Part shown: positions 17,009 to 25,700 of the stretch, piece after piece | Numbering within the stretch: position 1 is the first letter of the stretch | How the letters are laid out: each line of letters starts with the position of its first letter | Source of the DNA: UBA8231 sp964512165 | Lineage (GTDB): Bacteria > Latescibacterota > UBA2968 > UBA8231 | Reading direction: 5' to 3' | NCBI GenBank assembly: GCA_964512165.1 | Contig: CAZEHQ010000001.1 | Span: 1 to 64,000 of the forward strand | DNA: 64,000 nucleotides | Translations under genes and position numbers: made by a program | Notes under the pieces: model-generated | Databases searched by the model: none | What the model was told of the DNA's origin: nothing | The model's input: the letters and a program-made list of their open reading frames with translations, nothing else

Positions 17009-18103
17009 GTGGACGTGCAGCCCGATGCCGGCGGCCGCCTCCGCATCACCGGGGCCTGCACCGTGGAGTCGGTGGCGGCAGGGTCCCGGCAGGTCCGGCG
17101 GCTCCTCCGCGACAGCCCGCACGCCGAGCTGACCGCCGACCTGTCGGGGATCACCCGCCTCGACACGGTGGGCGCCGTGTGGCTGCGGCGCCTGCCCTCC
17201 CTGGCATCGGAGGCCGGCCGCGGTCTGCACCTTGCCGCGGCGCCGGCATCGGTGCAGGCCCTGATCGACAGGGTCGGCGCGGGCCCCGCGCCGGCCGGCG
17301 GCGCCCCGAGGCGGGAGATGGGAGTTCTCGAGCGGCTCGGAGAAGGGGCCCTGGACGCGTTCCGGGGGATCCTCGATTTCCTGTACCTCGCCTCCGACCT
17401 GACCTGGGCCGCATTCGCCGCCCTCCCGCGGCGCCGGGGCGTGCGCCGCGGAGACTCCGTCCGGCAGGCCGCCGTCGTCGGAGCGGACGGCCTGCCCATC
17501 GTCGCCGTCATCCTCTTCCTGGTGGGGGGCGTCTCCACCCTGCAGGCGGCGGCCCAGCTGCGCCGCTTCGGGGCCAATGTGCTGGTGGCCGATCTCCTGG
17601 CCATCGGCATCACCCGCGAGCTGGGCCCGCTGATGACGGCGATCGTCATCGCCGGCCGCTCGGGGTCGGCCTTCGCCGCCGAGATCGCCTCGATGAAGTT
17701 CAACGAGGAGATCGACGCCCTGCGCACCATGGCCCTCGACCCGCTGCGCCTCGTGGCCGTGCCGAAGATGTGGGCCATGCTCCTCACCCTTCCCCTGCTG
17801 ACGATCGCCGCCGACTTCGTCGGTCTCCTGGGAGGCACGGTGACGGGGGTCCTCTCCCTCGACATCTCGCCGTCGGCCTTCGCCGGGCGGGTGCAGAGCG
17901 CCCTGCTGCTGAAGGACGTCCTCACCGGCCTGGTGAAGTCCCTCTCCTTCGCCTGGATCATCACCGTCGTCTCCGTCTACCGGGGCCTGCAGGCGGGGGG
18001 CGGCGCCGCCGGCGTCGGGGCGGCGACCACCTCCTCGGTGGTCTCGTCGATCTTCGCCATCATCGTCCTCGACCTCACCTGGGGCCTCGTCTTCTACCTG
18101 TGA
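17009..18103 (+). CDS. mlaE: STAS domain fused to MlaE-type permease
   Basis: The 364-residue product starts at GTG 17009. Residues 1-90 form a STAS domain like MlaB (LTADLSGITRLDTVGAVWLRRL), and residues about 105-364 form the MlaE permease, with GDSVRQAAVVGADGLPIV, GITRELGPLMTAIVIAGRSGSAFAAEIASMK and NEEIDALRTMALDP, the conserved core of the family, and about five membrane segments. In E. coli MlaB and MlaE are separate proteins; fusion of the two is known in other phyla. The permease sits in the inner membrane and binds the MCE ring on its periplasmic side. Confidence 0.93.
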   Translation: MDVQPDAGGRLRITGACTVESVAAGSRQVRRLLRDSPHAELTADLSGITRLDTVGAVWLRRLPSLASEAGRGLHLAAAPASVQALIDRVGAGPAPAGGAPRREMGVLERLGEGALDAFRGILDFLYLASDLTWAAFAALPRRRGVRRGDSVRQAAVVGADGLPIVAVILFLVGGVSTLQAAAQLRRFGANVLVADLLAIGITRELGPLMTAIVIAGRSGSAFAAEIASMKFNEEIDALRTMALDPLRLVAVPKMWAMLLTLPLLTIAADFVGLLGGTVTGVLSLDISPSAFAGRVQSALLLKDVLTGLVKSLSFAWIITVVSVYRGLQAGGGAAGVGAATTSSVVSSIFAIIVLDLTWGLVFYL

Positions 18104-18870
18104 CCGCCGCACCTCCACCCGCCGGCGTACAGCCCGTGGTCGAGGTCCGCGGCCTCTCCGTGGCCTACGGAGAGCAGGCGCCGCCGGTTCTCGACGGCGT
18201 CGACCTCACCGTCCGCCGCGGCGACATGACTTGCATCGTCGGCGGCTCGGGTTGCGGAAAGAGCACGCTGCTGAAGACGGTGATCGGCCTCGTCTCCCCC
18301 CGCGCCGGTGACCTGGGCCTGCTCGGGGAGCCCCTTCACGAGCTGGCCGAGGCCGAGCGCGACGCCCTGCTCAAGCGGGTGGGGGTGATGTTCCAGTACG
18401 GCGCCATGCTCGGGTCTCTGACGGTGGCCGAGAACGTCGGTCTGCCCCTGCAGATGCACACCGACCTGGAACCGGCCCTGATCGACGACGTCGTCGACAC
18501 CCGCCTGCGGCTCGTCGGCCTGGCGGGGAGCGGCGGCAAGCTGCCGAGCGAGCTGTCGGGGGGCATGCGCAAGCGCGCAGCCCTGGCCCGCGCCATGGCC
18601 CTGGAGCCGGAAGTCCTGTTCTGCGACGAGCCCGGCGCCGGCCTCGACCCGGTGACCGCCGCCGGCATCGACCGCCTGCTCCTGTCCCTCAACCAGGGCC
18701 AGGGCACGACGGTCGTCGTCGTCACCCACGAGCTGCTGAGCATCGAGCGCCTCGACGGCCAGCTCGTCATGCTCGACGGGGGACGGGTCGTCTACGACGG
18801 CACGGTGCGCGCCGCCCGGGAGGAGGATCGCGACGACCTGCGGCGGTTCTTCAATCCCTCCGCGGCATGA
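18100..18870 (+). CDS. mlaF: MlaF-type ABC transporter ATP-binding protein
   Basis: The 256-residue ATPase starts at a GTG overlapping the permease stop. It shows Walker A GGSGCGKST (48-56), the Q-loop in FQYGAMLGSLTVAENVGLPL (typical of MlaF), the signature LSGGMRKRAALARA (152-165), Walker B VLFCDEPGAGLDPV and the switch His in VVTHELL. It powers the lipid transporter encoded upstream. Its stop overlaps the folA start, so folA is probably translated from the same mRNA. Confidence 0.95.
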   Translation: MTAAPPPAGVQPVVEVRGLSVAYGEQAPPVLDGVDLTVRRGDMTCIVGGSGCGKSTLLKTVIGLVSPRAGDLGLLGEPLHELAEAERDALLKRVGVMFQYGAMLGSLTVAENVGLPLQMHTDLEPALIDDVVDTRLRLVGLAGSGGKLPSELSGGMRKRAALARAMALEPEVLFCDEPGAGLDPVTAAGIDRLLLSLNQGQGTTVVVVTHELLSIERLDGQLVMLDGGRVVYDGTVRAAREEDRDDLRRFFNPSAA

Positions 18871-19343
18871 AGATCTGCCTCATCGCGGCGGTCTCGCCCG
18901 ACCTGGTGATCGGCCGCGACGGCGGCCTGCCCTGGCACTATCCGGCGGACATGCGCCACTTCATGCGCACCACCATGGGCCACGCCTGTCTCATGGGGAG
19001 GCGCACGTACGAGTCTCTGCCGCGCAGGCCGCTGCCCGGGCGTGCCAACCTGGTGCTGACCCGCAGGACCGACTATCCCGCCGTGGAGGGGATGCGGCCC
19101 TTCCCGGACCTGGAGTCCGCCCTCGAGCACTGCCGCCGCGCCGGAGGGTGCCGGGTCTTCGTGTGCGGGGGCGCGAGCGTCTACGCCGAGGCCCTTCCCC
19201 TGGCCCACGAGATGGTCCTGACCCACGTGCCGGACCGAGTCGAGGGAGAGACCCGCTTCCCGGAGTGGCCGGTCCGGGAGTGGAAAGTCGTGAGGGAGAG
19301 GATGGAGGGGCCGCTGCGCTTCGTCACCTACCGGCGCGGCTGA
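18867..19343 (+). CDS. folA: Dihydrofolate reductase
   Basis: The enzyme reduces dihydrofolate to tetrahydrofolate with NADPH. The 158-residue product has the family motifs: LIAAVSPDLVIGRDGGLPWHYPADM (the Met20-loop region; the usual catalytic acidic residue is Asp29 in ADMRHF), MGRRTYESLPRRPLPGRANLVLTR and RVFVCGGASVYAEALP. Length is typical of bacterial type I DHFR. The ATG overlaps the mlaF stop (ATGA). Linkage to a lipid transport operon has no obvious functional reason. Confidence 0.94.
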   Translation: MKICLIAAVSPDLVIGRDGGLPWHYPADMRHFMRTTMGHACLMGRRTYESLPRRPLPGRANLVLTRRTDYPAVEGMRPFPDLESALEHCRRAGGCRVFVCGGASVYAEALPLAHEMVLTHVPDRVEGETRFPEWPVREWKVVRERMEGPLRFVTYRRG

Positions 19344-19375
19344 GGGCCGGCGCCGACCTCGGGCGGCCTCTCCGG

Positions 19376-20515
19376 TCAGAACACCGAGAGCTCACGCAGC
19401 CGCGCCACGATCGCCGGCAGGACCTCGACGACGCGGTCGATCCCGGCCTCGTCGTTGCCCCACCCCAGACTGAAGCGCAGGGCCCCGGCGGCCAGCCGCG
19501 GCTCGATGCCCATGGCCAGCAGGACGTGGGACGGCTCGGCGGCGCCCTCGGTGCACGCCGAGCCGCTCGAGGCGCAGATCCCCTCCAGGTCGAGGCCGAC
19601 GAGAACCGCCTCGGCCTCGACGCCGCGGAAGGACAGGTTGAGGGTGTTGCTCAACCGGTGCACGCGGTGGCCGTGGACGACCAGGTCGCCGATGCGCTCC
19701 CGCAGGTCCGACTCCAGGCGGTCCCTGAGCCGCCCGAGCCGGCGCCCCTGATCCGCCATCTCCGCCCGCCGGATCGCGGCGGCGGCGCCGAAGCCGACGA
19801 TGGCCGCCACGTTCTCGGTGCCGGCCCGCAGCCCGTGCTCGTGCCCGCCCCCGAACTGCCAGGGCTCCAGGGAGGTCCCCTGGCGCACGTACAGGGCGCC
19901 CACGCCCTTGGGGCCGTTGATCTTGTGGGCCGAGAGAGAGACCAGGTCCGCCTCCAGGTCGTCGACCCGGGTGGGGATCTTGCCGAAGGCCTGCACGGCG
20001 TCGACGTGGAAGGGCACCCCGCGTTGGCGCAGGACGGCGCCGATCCCGGCCACCGGCTGGATCGTCCCGGTTTCGTTGTTGGCCAGAATGAGAGAGACCA
20101 CCGCGGCCCCCTCCGCCGCCTCCAGGACCCGCTCCGGATCGACCCGGCCGGCCCCGTCCACCGGGAGGAGGACGACCTGGCGGCCGGCCCGGGCCAGCTC
20201 CCCGGCGGCTTGGAGGACGGCGTGGTGCTCCACGGAGGAGACGACGACGGCGCCCTGCGAGGAGGCCGCCGTGCCGCGCAGGGCCCAGTTGTCGGCCTCG
20301 GTCCCGCCGCTGGTGAAGTGGATCTCCGCCGGATCGCAGGCGAGGAGCCGGGCGACCTGTCCGCGGGCCTCCTCGACGGCGTCGCGGGCCCTGCGTCCGG
20401 GGGCGTGGCGGCTGGAGGGATTGCCGAACTCCTCGCCGAGGTACGGCCACATCGCCTCGCGGACCTCGGGCCGCACCGGCGTCGTGGCGTTGTGGTCGAG
20501 GTAGATCACCCTCAC
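19376..20515 (-). CDS. nifS: Cysteine desulfurase (NifS/IscS type)
   Basis: The PLP enzyme takes sulfur from cysteine for iron-sulfur clusters and thiolated cofactors or tRNA. The 379-residue product begins VIYLDHNATTPVRPEV and has FTSGGTEADNWAL, SVEHHAV, SLILANNETGTIQP, the PLP lysine in SLSAHKINGPKGVGALYVR (Lys198) and the persulfide cysteine in ASSGSACTEG (Cys321). This is the group I arrangement. The start is GTG at 20515, overlapping the preceding gene's stop (GTGA). It is the last gene of a coupled minus-strand operon. Only family-level resemblance distinguishes NifS from IscS here. Confidence 0.93.
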   Translation of the reverse strand: MRVIYLDHNATTPVRPEVREAMWPYLGEEFGNPSSRHAPGRRARDAVEEARGQVARLLACDPAEIHFTSGGTEADNWALRGTAASSQGAVVVSSVEHHAVLQAAGELARAGRQVVLLPVDGAGRVDPERVLEAAEGAAVVSLILANNETGTIQPVAGIGAVLRQRGVPFHVDAVQAFGKIPTRVDDLEADLVSLSAHKINGPKGVGALYVRQGTSLEPWQFGGGHEHGLRAGTENVAAIVGFGAAAAIRRAEMADQGRRLGRLRDRLESDLRERIGDLVVHGHRVHRLSNTLNLSFRGVEAEAVLVGLDLEGICASSGSACTEGAAEPSHVLLAMGIEPRLAAGALRFSLGWGNDEAGIDRVVEVLPAIVARLRELSVF

Positions 20516-21666
20516 CGGTAGCGCACGAGGGCGCTGTAGGCGCGGGCGATGACCGTGCCCTCGAGGCGCTCGCCGGGGCTGTCGAAGGTGGAGCCGTCGT
20601 CGTACACGAACCGCTCCTCCTCTCCCTGCTCCACCCCCTCGGAGCCGCGGCTGACCGCGACGGAGTCGGCTCCCGCTGTGCGCTGCAGCAGGCGGGCCAC
20701 GGCGGCGTCCACCAGGTCGAGGCCGACGAAACGGTCGATGCGCCCCTCGGACTGCAGCTGATCGAGCTCCTCCCAGAGGGTGCTGCGGTCCTCCTCGATG
20801 CGCGGCGCGGCCAGGAAGTAGAGGGTATGGACCAGGTCGTCCCGGGAGAGGGTGTGCCAGGCGTTCTCGCCGGGGGCGTAGTACCATCTTCCCCCGTAGA
20901 TCGTGGCCCCGCCCACCAGTGGATGCGTCGAGCCGTCGGACAGGAGCAGGAAGGCGAAGACCTCGCAGTCCCGGTCGGCCCGGTAGCGCAGCTGGATCCG
21001 GTCGTCCACGGCCAGCAGGCCCCCCTCCTCGAAGTCGATCCTCTCCGGGAACCCCCCCTCCTCGCGCCGCACCAGCAGGTGCAGCTCGATCTCGATCGGT
21101 CTCGCCACCTTGGCGACGACACCGGTCAGGCGGCGGCTTCGGTCCCGGACGAGACGGACCAGGTCGCGCTCGGCGATCCTGATGCCGTGATCCTGGTGCA
21201 CCCGGCCGGTGAGGGGATCGGCCACCACCAGGCGCAGATAGGCCCACGGCGGCTCTACGCGCAGCTGGCCCCCGGCCACCAGGTCGCCCGGCAGTTCCCG
21301 CCAGTCGTCGGGCAGGGAGGCCTCGCCGGACCAGTCGAGGTCCTCCGCCGAGGCCGAGCCGGCGATGCCGGCGTCGGGCAGGGTCAGCACCCCGGCGCGC
21401 ACCGCAGCCGAGAGCCATGTCTCGTCGAGGGCCTCGGTCTCGACCGAGGTCTTGCCGTCGGGGTGCCGGAACCCGGTGATGGTCACCGTCCGGCCCTGGT
21501 GGGGCCAATCGCCGAGGAGCTGGCCCAGGGAGGCCTCCGGATCGGCTGGCCGGGGGCCGCTTCGTCCCGGAAAGCCGCAGCCGAGGCCGAGGGCAAGGGC
21601 CGCGAGCGACGCCCATTCGGCGGCCTTCCGGATGCGCCCGGGTCGGCGGCTCCCGCTGCGCTGCAT
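20512..21666 (-). CDS. Putative lipoprotein with DUF4384-like domain
   Basis: The 384-residue product has an N-terminal hydrophobic segment ending LALGLGC, a plausible lipobox, so it is probably an exported lipoprotein. The middle and C-terminal part (IQLRYRADRDCEVFAFLLLSDGSTHPLVG, then WYYAPGENAWHTLSRDDLVHTLYFLAA) resembles DUF4384, a domain often attached to kinases and CHAT-type proteases in bacterial signalling. The N-terminal half (VTITGFRHPDGKTSVETEALDETW) resembles periplasmic assembly-protein folds. The ATG at 21666 overlaps the upstream stop; a GTG at 21669 is one codon earlier. Its function is unknown. It sits between a glycosyltransferase and a cysteine desulfurase. Confidence 0.65.
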   Translation of the reverse strand: MQRSGSRRPGRIRKAAEWASLAALALGLGCGFPGRSGPRPADPEASLGQLLGDWPHQGRTVTITGFRHPDGKTSVETEALDETWLSAAVRAGVLTLPDAGIAGSASAEDLDWSGEASLPDDWRELPGDLVAGGQLRVEPPWAYLRLVVADPLTGRVHQDHGIRIAERDLVRLVRDRSRRLTGVVAKVARPIEIELHLLVRREEGGFPERIDFEEGGLLAVDDRIQLRYRADRDCEVFAFLLLSDGSTHPLVGGATIYGGRWYYAPGENAWHTLSRDDLVHTLYFLAAPRIEEDRSTLWEELDQLQSEGRIDRFVGLDLVDAAVARLLQRTAGADSVAVSRGSEGVEQGEEERFVYDDGSTFDSPGERLEGTVIARAYSALVRYR

Positions 21667-23432
21667 CACTGTGAAGCCCCTGCCTTCTCGAGGCGCCGCA
21701 GGACCGGCAGGAACCTCCCGGCCACGATCCTCTCCCAGCTCATCTCAGAGGCCGCCTCGTGCCCGGCTTCCAGCAGCAGCTCCCCTTCGGCGTCGGAGGT
21801 GGGAAGCGCGTCGGCCAGGGCCGAGGCCACCGCCGCGCCGCAGGCGCGCTCGCCGGCCTCCAGGACGCCGTCGTCCAGATCGAGGAAGGCCGCCGCATCG
21901 GCGCCCGCTGCCGGGTCGGCCCCGCCCCGGCGCGTGTAGCCGCCGCAGACGTGGGTGGCCGGCTTCCCGGGGGCCGTCGCCTGGCGCAGGAGGCCGACGC
22001 AGCCGCAGGCATCGCTGACGACGCTCAGGGCGCCGAAGGCGAGGGCCTCCACCTGGGCGATGCCGAAGGGCTCGTACGTCGACAGCCCGAACTCGGCGTC
22101 GCTGCCCCGCCGCAGGTCCTCGAAGCCCATCCCCGGGGGCACGGCGCCCCCCGTGCTCCCGGCGTCGAACCCGAACTGATTCAAGAACACCACCTTCGTG
22201 CGGCGGCTGCGGGCGTTGTGGTCCCTCACCCGCAGGTCGAAGCCCAGCTCCCCGGGGGTCAGATCGGGAGGGCCCTCGCGATGGGCGGTGGGCCATCCGT
22301 ACTCGGCGCGCATGGCCGCCACCGCTTCCGGCGGGCGGGGCTCCGCGTCGGTGGCGAGGACGATCAGCGCCCAGGGGCCCGTCGACGGCGCCGCGGCCTC
22401 GAGCCCCTCCAGGACCTGCAGGTCCCGCCAGAACCCCTTGCTCGGCACGAGCCGTCCCACGTGGGTGAAGACCCCCCGGGGCCGGCAGCCCAGCAGGCTC
22501 TCGATGAGCCCGGCGAGGCTCTCCCGCGCCCGGTGGCGGTCGGCCGGGGCGAGGGCCGGCGCGGAGGGCAGGCCGTTGTAGACCCGGTCGATCTCGAGAC
22601 CGGCGAACTCCCGGCCGAGGAAGCGCAGCTCGTCGACGACGAGGTCCCCGACGGCGAGCACCGCGTGGCAGCGCCAGGCCCGGGAGACCAGGGCGTGCTT
22701 GAAGAAGTCGTCCTGCGGACCGAAGACGTCCTCCACGAAACGTCCGCGGGGGATGGCCGCTCGCAGGGCTCCGTAGAAGCGGGCGTCCCCGCCCCGGCCC
22801 CGCTCCACGAGGCGCCGGGCGGTGGCCACCTCGTGGGCGTAGAACAGGGTGTGAACGCCGGACTCGTCGGCCAGGAGGGCCTTGAAGGCCGTGGGCAGGC
22901 CCATGAACTCGTGGGCGAGGATGTGCAGCGGCCTCCCGCGGCGGTCGCCGAGGAGGGCGAGGACGGCCTCGTAGGCGGGCTCCGCCAGACGCACGTAGAG
23001 CTCGTACTCCCACTCCCCTTCGTAGCGGTCGGAGGCGAGTCCGAAGGCCTGGTAGAGCTGGTGCTTGAAGCGATCCAGTCCCCTGGGGGCGCCGCCCTCC
23101 ACGTCGACGAGGAGCACCTCCGGTTCCACCGCGGCCCCGTCCGGGCACCGGAGCCGCCGCCGGCCGTAGAGGATGCGCACTCCGCGGCGGGCCTCCACCC
23201 TGGACAGCGCCTCCCCCGCCGCGTCGGAGCGCACCCCGTTCCGGCTGTCGTGGAGGAGGGTGCCCTCCGGGCCCAGGGCCTCGCTCCCCGGACGCTCGAT
23301 GAGCGGCCCCACGAGGATCGTCCGCTCGACCGCGTGCCGACAAGACTCGGTGGTGATCAGCCCCGTGAGCACGGCGCCGATGCCGCCGACCTTGTGGACC
23401 GCCTCGTGGGTGACGTGGACGACGGTCGTCAC
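21666..23432 (-). CDS. Glycogen-synthase-like GT-B glycosyltransferase
   Basis: The 588-residue product has the opening THEAVHKVGGIGAVLTGL, like the KVGG nucleotide-sugar site of glycogen and starch synthases. AHEFMGLP and HTLFYAHEVATARRLVER follow, then VYNGLP, THVGRLVPSKGFWRDL, and the GT-B EX7E motif as EPFGIAQVE (454-462). It is best described as a glycogen-synthase-like transferase (GT3/GT5-related); the exact family and donor are not clear. The GTG at 23432 was chosen because it overlaps the DUF3604 stop and directly precedes the conserved N-terminus; a longer in-frame ORF to 23546 would run far into the neighbour. Confidence 0.75.
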   Translation of the reverse strand: MTTVVHVTHEAVHKVGGIGAVLTGLITTESCRHAVERTILVGPLIERPGSEALGPEGTLLHDSRNGVRSDAAGEALSRVEARRGVRILYGRRRLRCPDGAAVEPEVLLVDVEGGAPRGLDRFKHQLYQAFGLASDRYEGEWEYELYVRLAEPAYEAVLALLGDRRGRPLHILAHEFMGLPTAFKALLADESGVHTLFYAHEVATARRLVERGRGGDARFYGALRAAIPRGRFVEDVFGPQDDFFKHALVSRAWRCHAVLAVGDLVVDELRFLGREFAGLEIDRVYNGLPSAPALAPADRHRARESLAGLIESLLGCRPRGVFTHVGRLVPSKGFWRDLQVLEGLEAAAPSTGPWALIVLATDAEPRPPEAVAAMRAEYGWPTAHREGPPDLTPGELGFDLRVRDHNARSRRTKVVFLNQFGFDAGSTGGAVPPGMGFEDLRRGSDAEFGLSTYEPFGIAQVEALAFGALSVVSDACGCVGLLRQATAPGKPATHVCGGYTRRGGADPAAGADAAAFLDLDDGVLEAGERACGAAVASALADALPTSDAEGELLLEAGHEAASEMSWERIVAGRFLPVLRRLEKAGASQ

Positions 23433-25588
23433 GAGCTCACGTAGAAGGGACTCGTCCAGGCGCGGGATCCGTCGGTCTGGGTCACCCGGACGTAGTATGG
23501 ATGGGGGCCGCCGGCGGGAACCGGCTCGGCATACTCGAATCGGCAACTGCTTCCGCAGCCGAGGGGGGCCCGCTCGACCCGGACCTGGAGGCCCTCCCCT
23601 CCCGCGTCGTGCACCCAGGGCACTGCGGCGACCTCCCCCAGGGGCACCTCGAAGCGGGCGATCCCCGTCTCGAAGCGGAGCCTGGCCCCGGGCCCGGCTT
23701 CGACGTCGAGGAGAACGCCGTCCTCGTCTCCGGAGGTGACGGATCGCCAGGCCACCCGCTCTCGCGTCTGCTCGACGATTCCCTCGGCGGCGCTGTCGAA
23801 GGCGTACCCCTCGGCCGAGAGGATTCTACCGCCATCGAGGGTGAGGGACCCGTCCCATCGCGCCATGCGGTCGCGGCCCCGGATGCGGGCTCCGCTCCAG
23901 ACGACGCGGAGCCGGTCCGGGTCCCGCTCCAGGGGCTCGGGGTAGCTGTGGACGCACTCCGTTCCGCGCATGACGCGCACCTCTTCGAGGTCGGCGGTGC
24001 CCTGGACGGAGACCGAGAGCTGGATGCGGTCGGCGGTGAAGGCCTCTCCGATCCAGCGGGTGCCGTCCTGGGCGCGCACGTCCAGGTCGATGCGCCGGCC
24101 GGTGGTGGCATAGCAGCGCCGGGCCTTGAGCGCCTCCCATACGCCCTCCCTCGTCAGCTCGGCGGCCAGCACGCAGGTGAGCCCGCCGTACACGCCGAAG
24201 GAGGCGGCGCCCGGATGGCTGGCCCCCGGACGCCCCTTGTGGTCGTCGCTGCCGGCGACGAAGCCGACCCGGCAGCCGCGCTCCAGGGCCTCTTCGAGGA
24301 GCCACTCGAACTGGCCCCAGGCCGAGTAGATCTCGATGACCGGTTCCAGCTCCGGATCGTGGTACCGCAGGTTGGCCGGACGGCCGCCGATGTGGGGCAC
24401 GACGAGGGCCCGTCCCCCGCGGCGCAGCTCGGCGAACAGCTCCTCCATCGGGTAGCGGTCGCTGTCCAGGTCTTCCCGATCGTCCACCTGCCAGTGGCTG
24501 GTTCGGTGGATGGGGAGCCCGTCGTCGAGGTAGTAGACGTTGCGGTCGCCCCCGGCGGGCGTCGTGGCCGACCACTCGTAGCCGGGGAAGAAGACGAAGC
24601 GCCCCGGGGCATCGAACTCGCGTGCCCGCCGGCCGATGCGCTCCCAGAAGGCCGGGGTGATCTGGAAGTCGTTCCCCTGGTGGCCGGCGAAGTCGAGGAG
24701 GGCCATGTCGCGGGCGAAGAGGAGGTAGTCCTCGAGGCTGTTGGTGCCCACCGTCTCCTCGCTCTGGCCGTGCAGGTCCCCCCAGTACGGCGCAAAACGC
24801 TCCCGGCTGTCGACGCAGACCACGGGATTGCTCTCGCCTCTCAGGGAGCCGCTCCGAGCGCTCACCCGGCAGGTGCCGGCCGCTTCCGCCGAGACCTCCG
24901 GGATCCGCAGGACGCCCCCCTCGCCCCCGGTGAAGACGACCTCTGCCGGGACGCCTTCGAGGCCGCCGGGGTCCAGCGCCACCCGGCCCTTGTGGCCGCG
25001 GACGGGGTTCCCCCACTCGTCCTCGAGCTTGACGCCGAGGGTGAAGGGCTCGTCCCGGACGACCCGGGTGGGAGCCGTCAGGACCAGCCTCGCCGGGGAG
25101 GCCGGCACGATCTCGACCACGGGCTGGTCCTCGATCTCGATGAATCGCCCGGTGCCGAAGGGGTCGACGCAGACCTTGAACTCGAAGGTCCTCTCCTGGA
25201 AGGTCTGGGCCACCGTTCCCGCCGAGCCTCCGGAGCGGTCCCCGTACACCACCGTGATCCTGTCTCCCCGGGACAGGGCCCACTTCGAGACGTCGATGAC
25301 CAGGCACTTCTGCCAGGGCCGGACGTAGCCCTTGGGGTCCCAGCGGTGAGAGATCCGGCCGGGACCGTCGGTGGTGACCGTGCAGTAGTCGAGGGCCGTG
25401 GGGTCCTCGGACTGGGGCCGACCCCAGTCCGAGGCGAAGCGCCAGGCGATCTTTAGGGTTCCGCCGTCGTCGATCCCGTACTCGCCGACATGGTAGGTGA
25501 GGGTATAGGTCCCCACGCTGCCCGCCATCACCGGCCCCGAGGGCTCCAGCTCGGCCCATCCGATGTACCGGCCTGTCTTTCTCGTCAT
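23429..25588 (-). CDS. DUF3604 protein with PHP-like metal site
   Basis: The 719-residue product has a beta-rich N-terminal half (1-260) and then a DUF3604/PHP-like domain starting YWGDLHGQSEET (268-279). Further candidate metal ligands are AGHQGNDFQ, VFFPGYEWS, VVPHIGG, VIEIYS and VAGSDDHKGRPG. This is a phosphoesterase-like barrel with conserved His and Asp residues. There is no clear signal peptide. DUF3604 members are common in marine and soil heterotrophs; their substrate is not established. It is the first gene of the operon running to the cysteine desulfurase, and is divergent from the rhamnogalacturonan-lyase-like gene. Confidence 0.82.
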   Translation of the reverse strand: MTRKTGRYIGWAELEPSGPVMAGSVGTYTLTYHVGEYGIDDGGTLKIAWRFASDWGRPQSEDPTALDYCTVTTDGPGRISHRWDPKGYVRPWQKCLVIDVSKWALSRGDRITVVYGDRSGGSAGTVAQTFQERTFEFKVCVDPFGTGRFIEIEDQPVVEIVPASPARLVLTAPTRVVRDEPFTLGVKLEDEWGNPVRGHKGRVALDPGGLEGVPAEVVFTGGEGGVLRIPEVSAEAAGTCRVSARSGSLRGESNPVVCVDSRERFAPYWGDLHGQSEETVGTNSLEDYLLFARDMALLDFAGHQGNDFQITPAFWERIGRRAREFDAPGRFVFFPGYEWSATTPAGGDRNVYYLDDGLPIHRTSHWQVDDREDLDSDRYPMEELFAELRRGGRALVVPHIGGRPANLRYHDPELEPVIEIYSAWGQFEWLLEEALERGCRVGFVAGSDDHKGRPGASHPGAASFGVYGGLTCVLAAELTREGVWEALKARRCYATTGRRIDLDVRAQDGTRWIGEAFTADRIQLSVSVQGTADLEEVRVMRGTECVHSYPEPLERDPDRLRVVWSGARIRGRDRMARWDGSLTLDGGRILSAEGYAFDSAAEGIVEQTRERVAWRSVTSGDEDGVLLDVEAGPGARLRFETGIARFEVPLGEVAAVPWVHDAGGEGLQVRVERAPLGCGSSCRFEYAEPVPAGGPHPYYVRVTQTDGSRAWTSPFYVSS

Positions 25589-25654
25589 GTCCCCCCCGAA
25601 GGCTTTGTGGATCTAATGTAGAAGCCCCCTGGTTTCCGTGTCACCCCGACCCCT

Positions 25655-25683
25655 TTGCCGGCGGGGTCCATTGTTGGTATCAT
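25655..25683 (+). promoter_or_regulatory. Sigma70-like promoter for the lyase-like gene
   Basis: TTGCCG (25655-25660) and TATCAT (25678-25683) are separated by 17 bases. A start near 25690 would lie only about 11 nt before the GTG at 25701, and it makes the in-frame GTG at 25638 unlikely. The -10 element is identical to the one proposed for ilvD. Confidence 0.45.
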
Positions 25684-25700
25684 CGCCCGAGCTACCAAAG

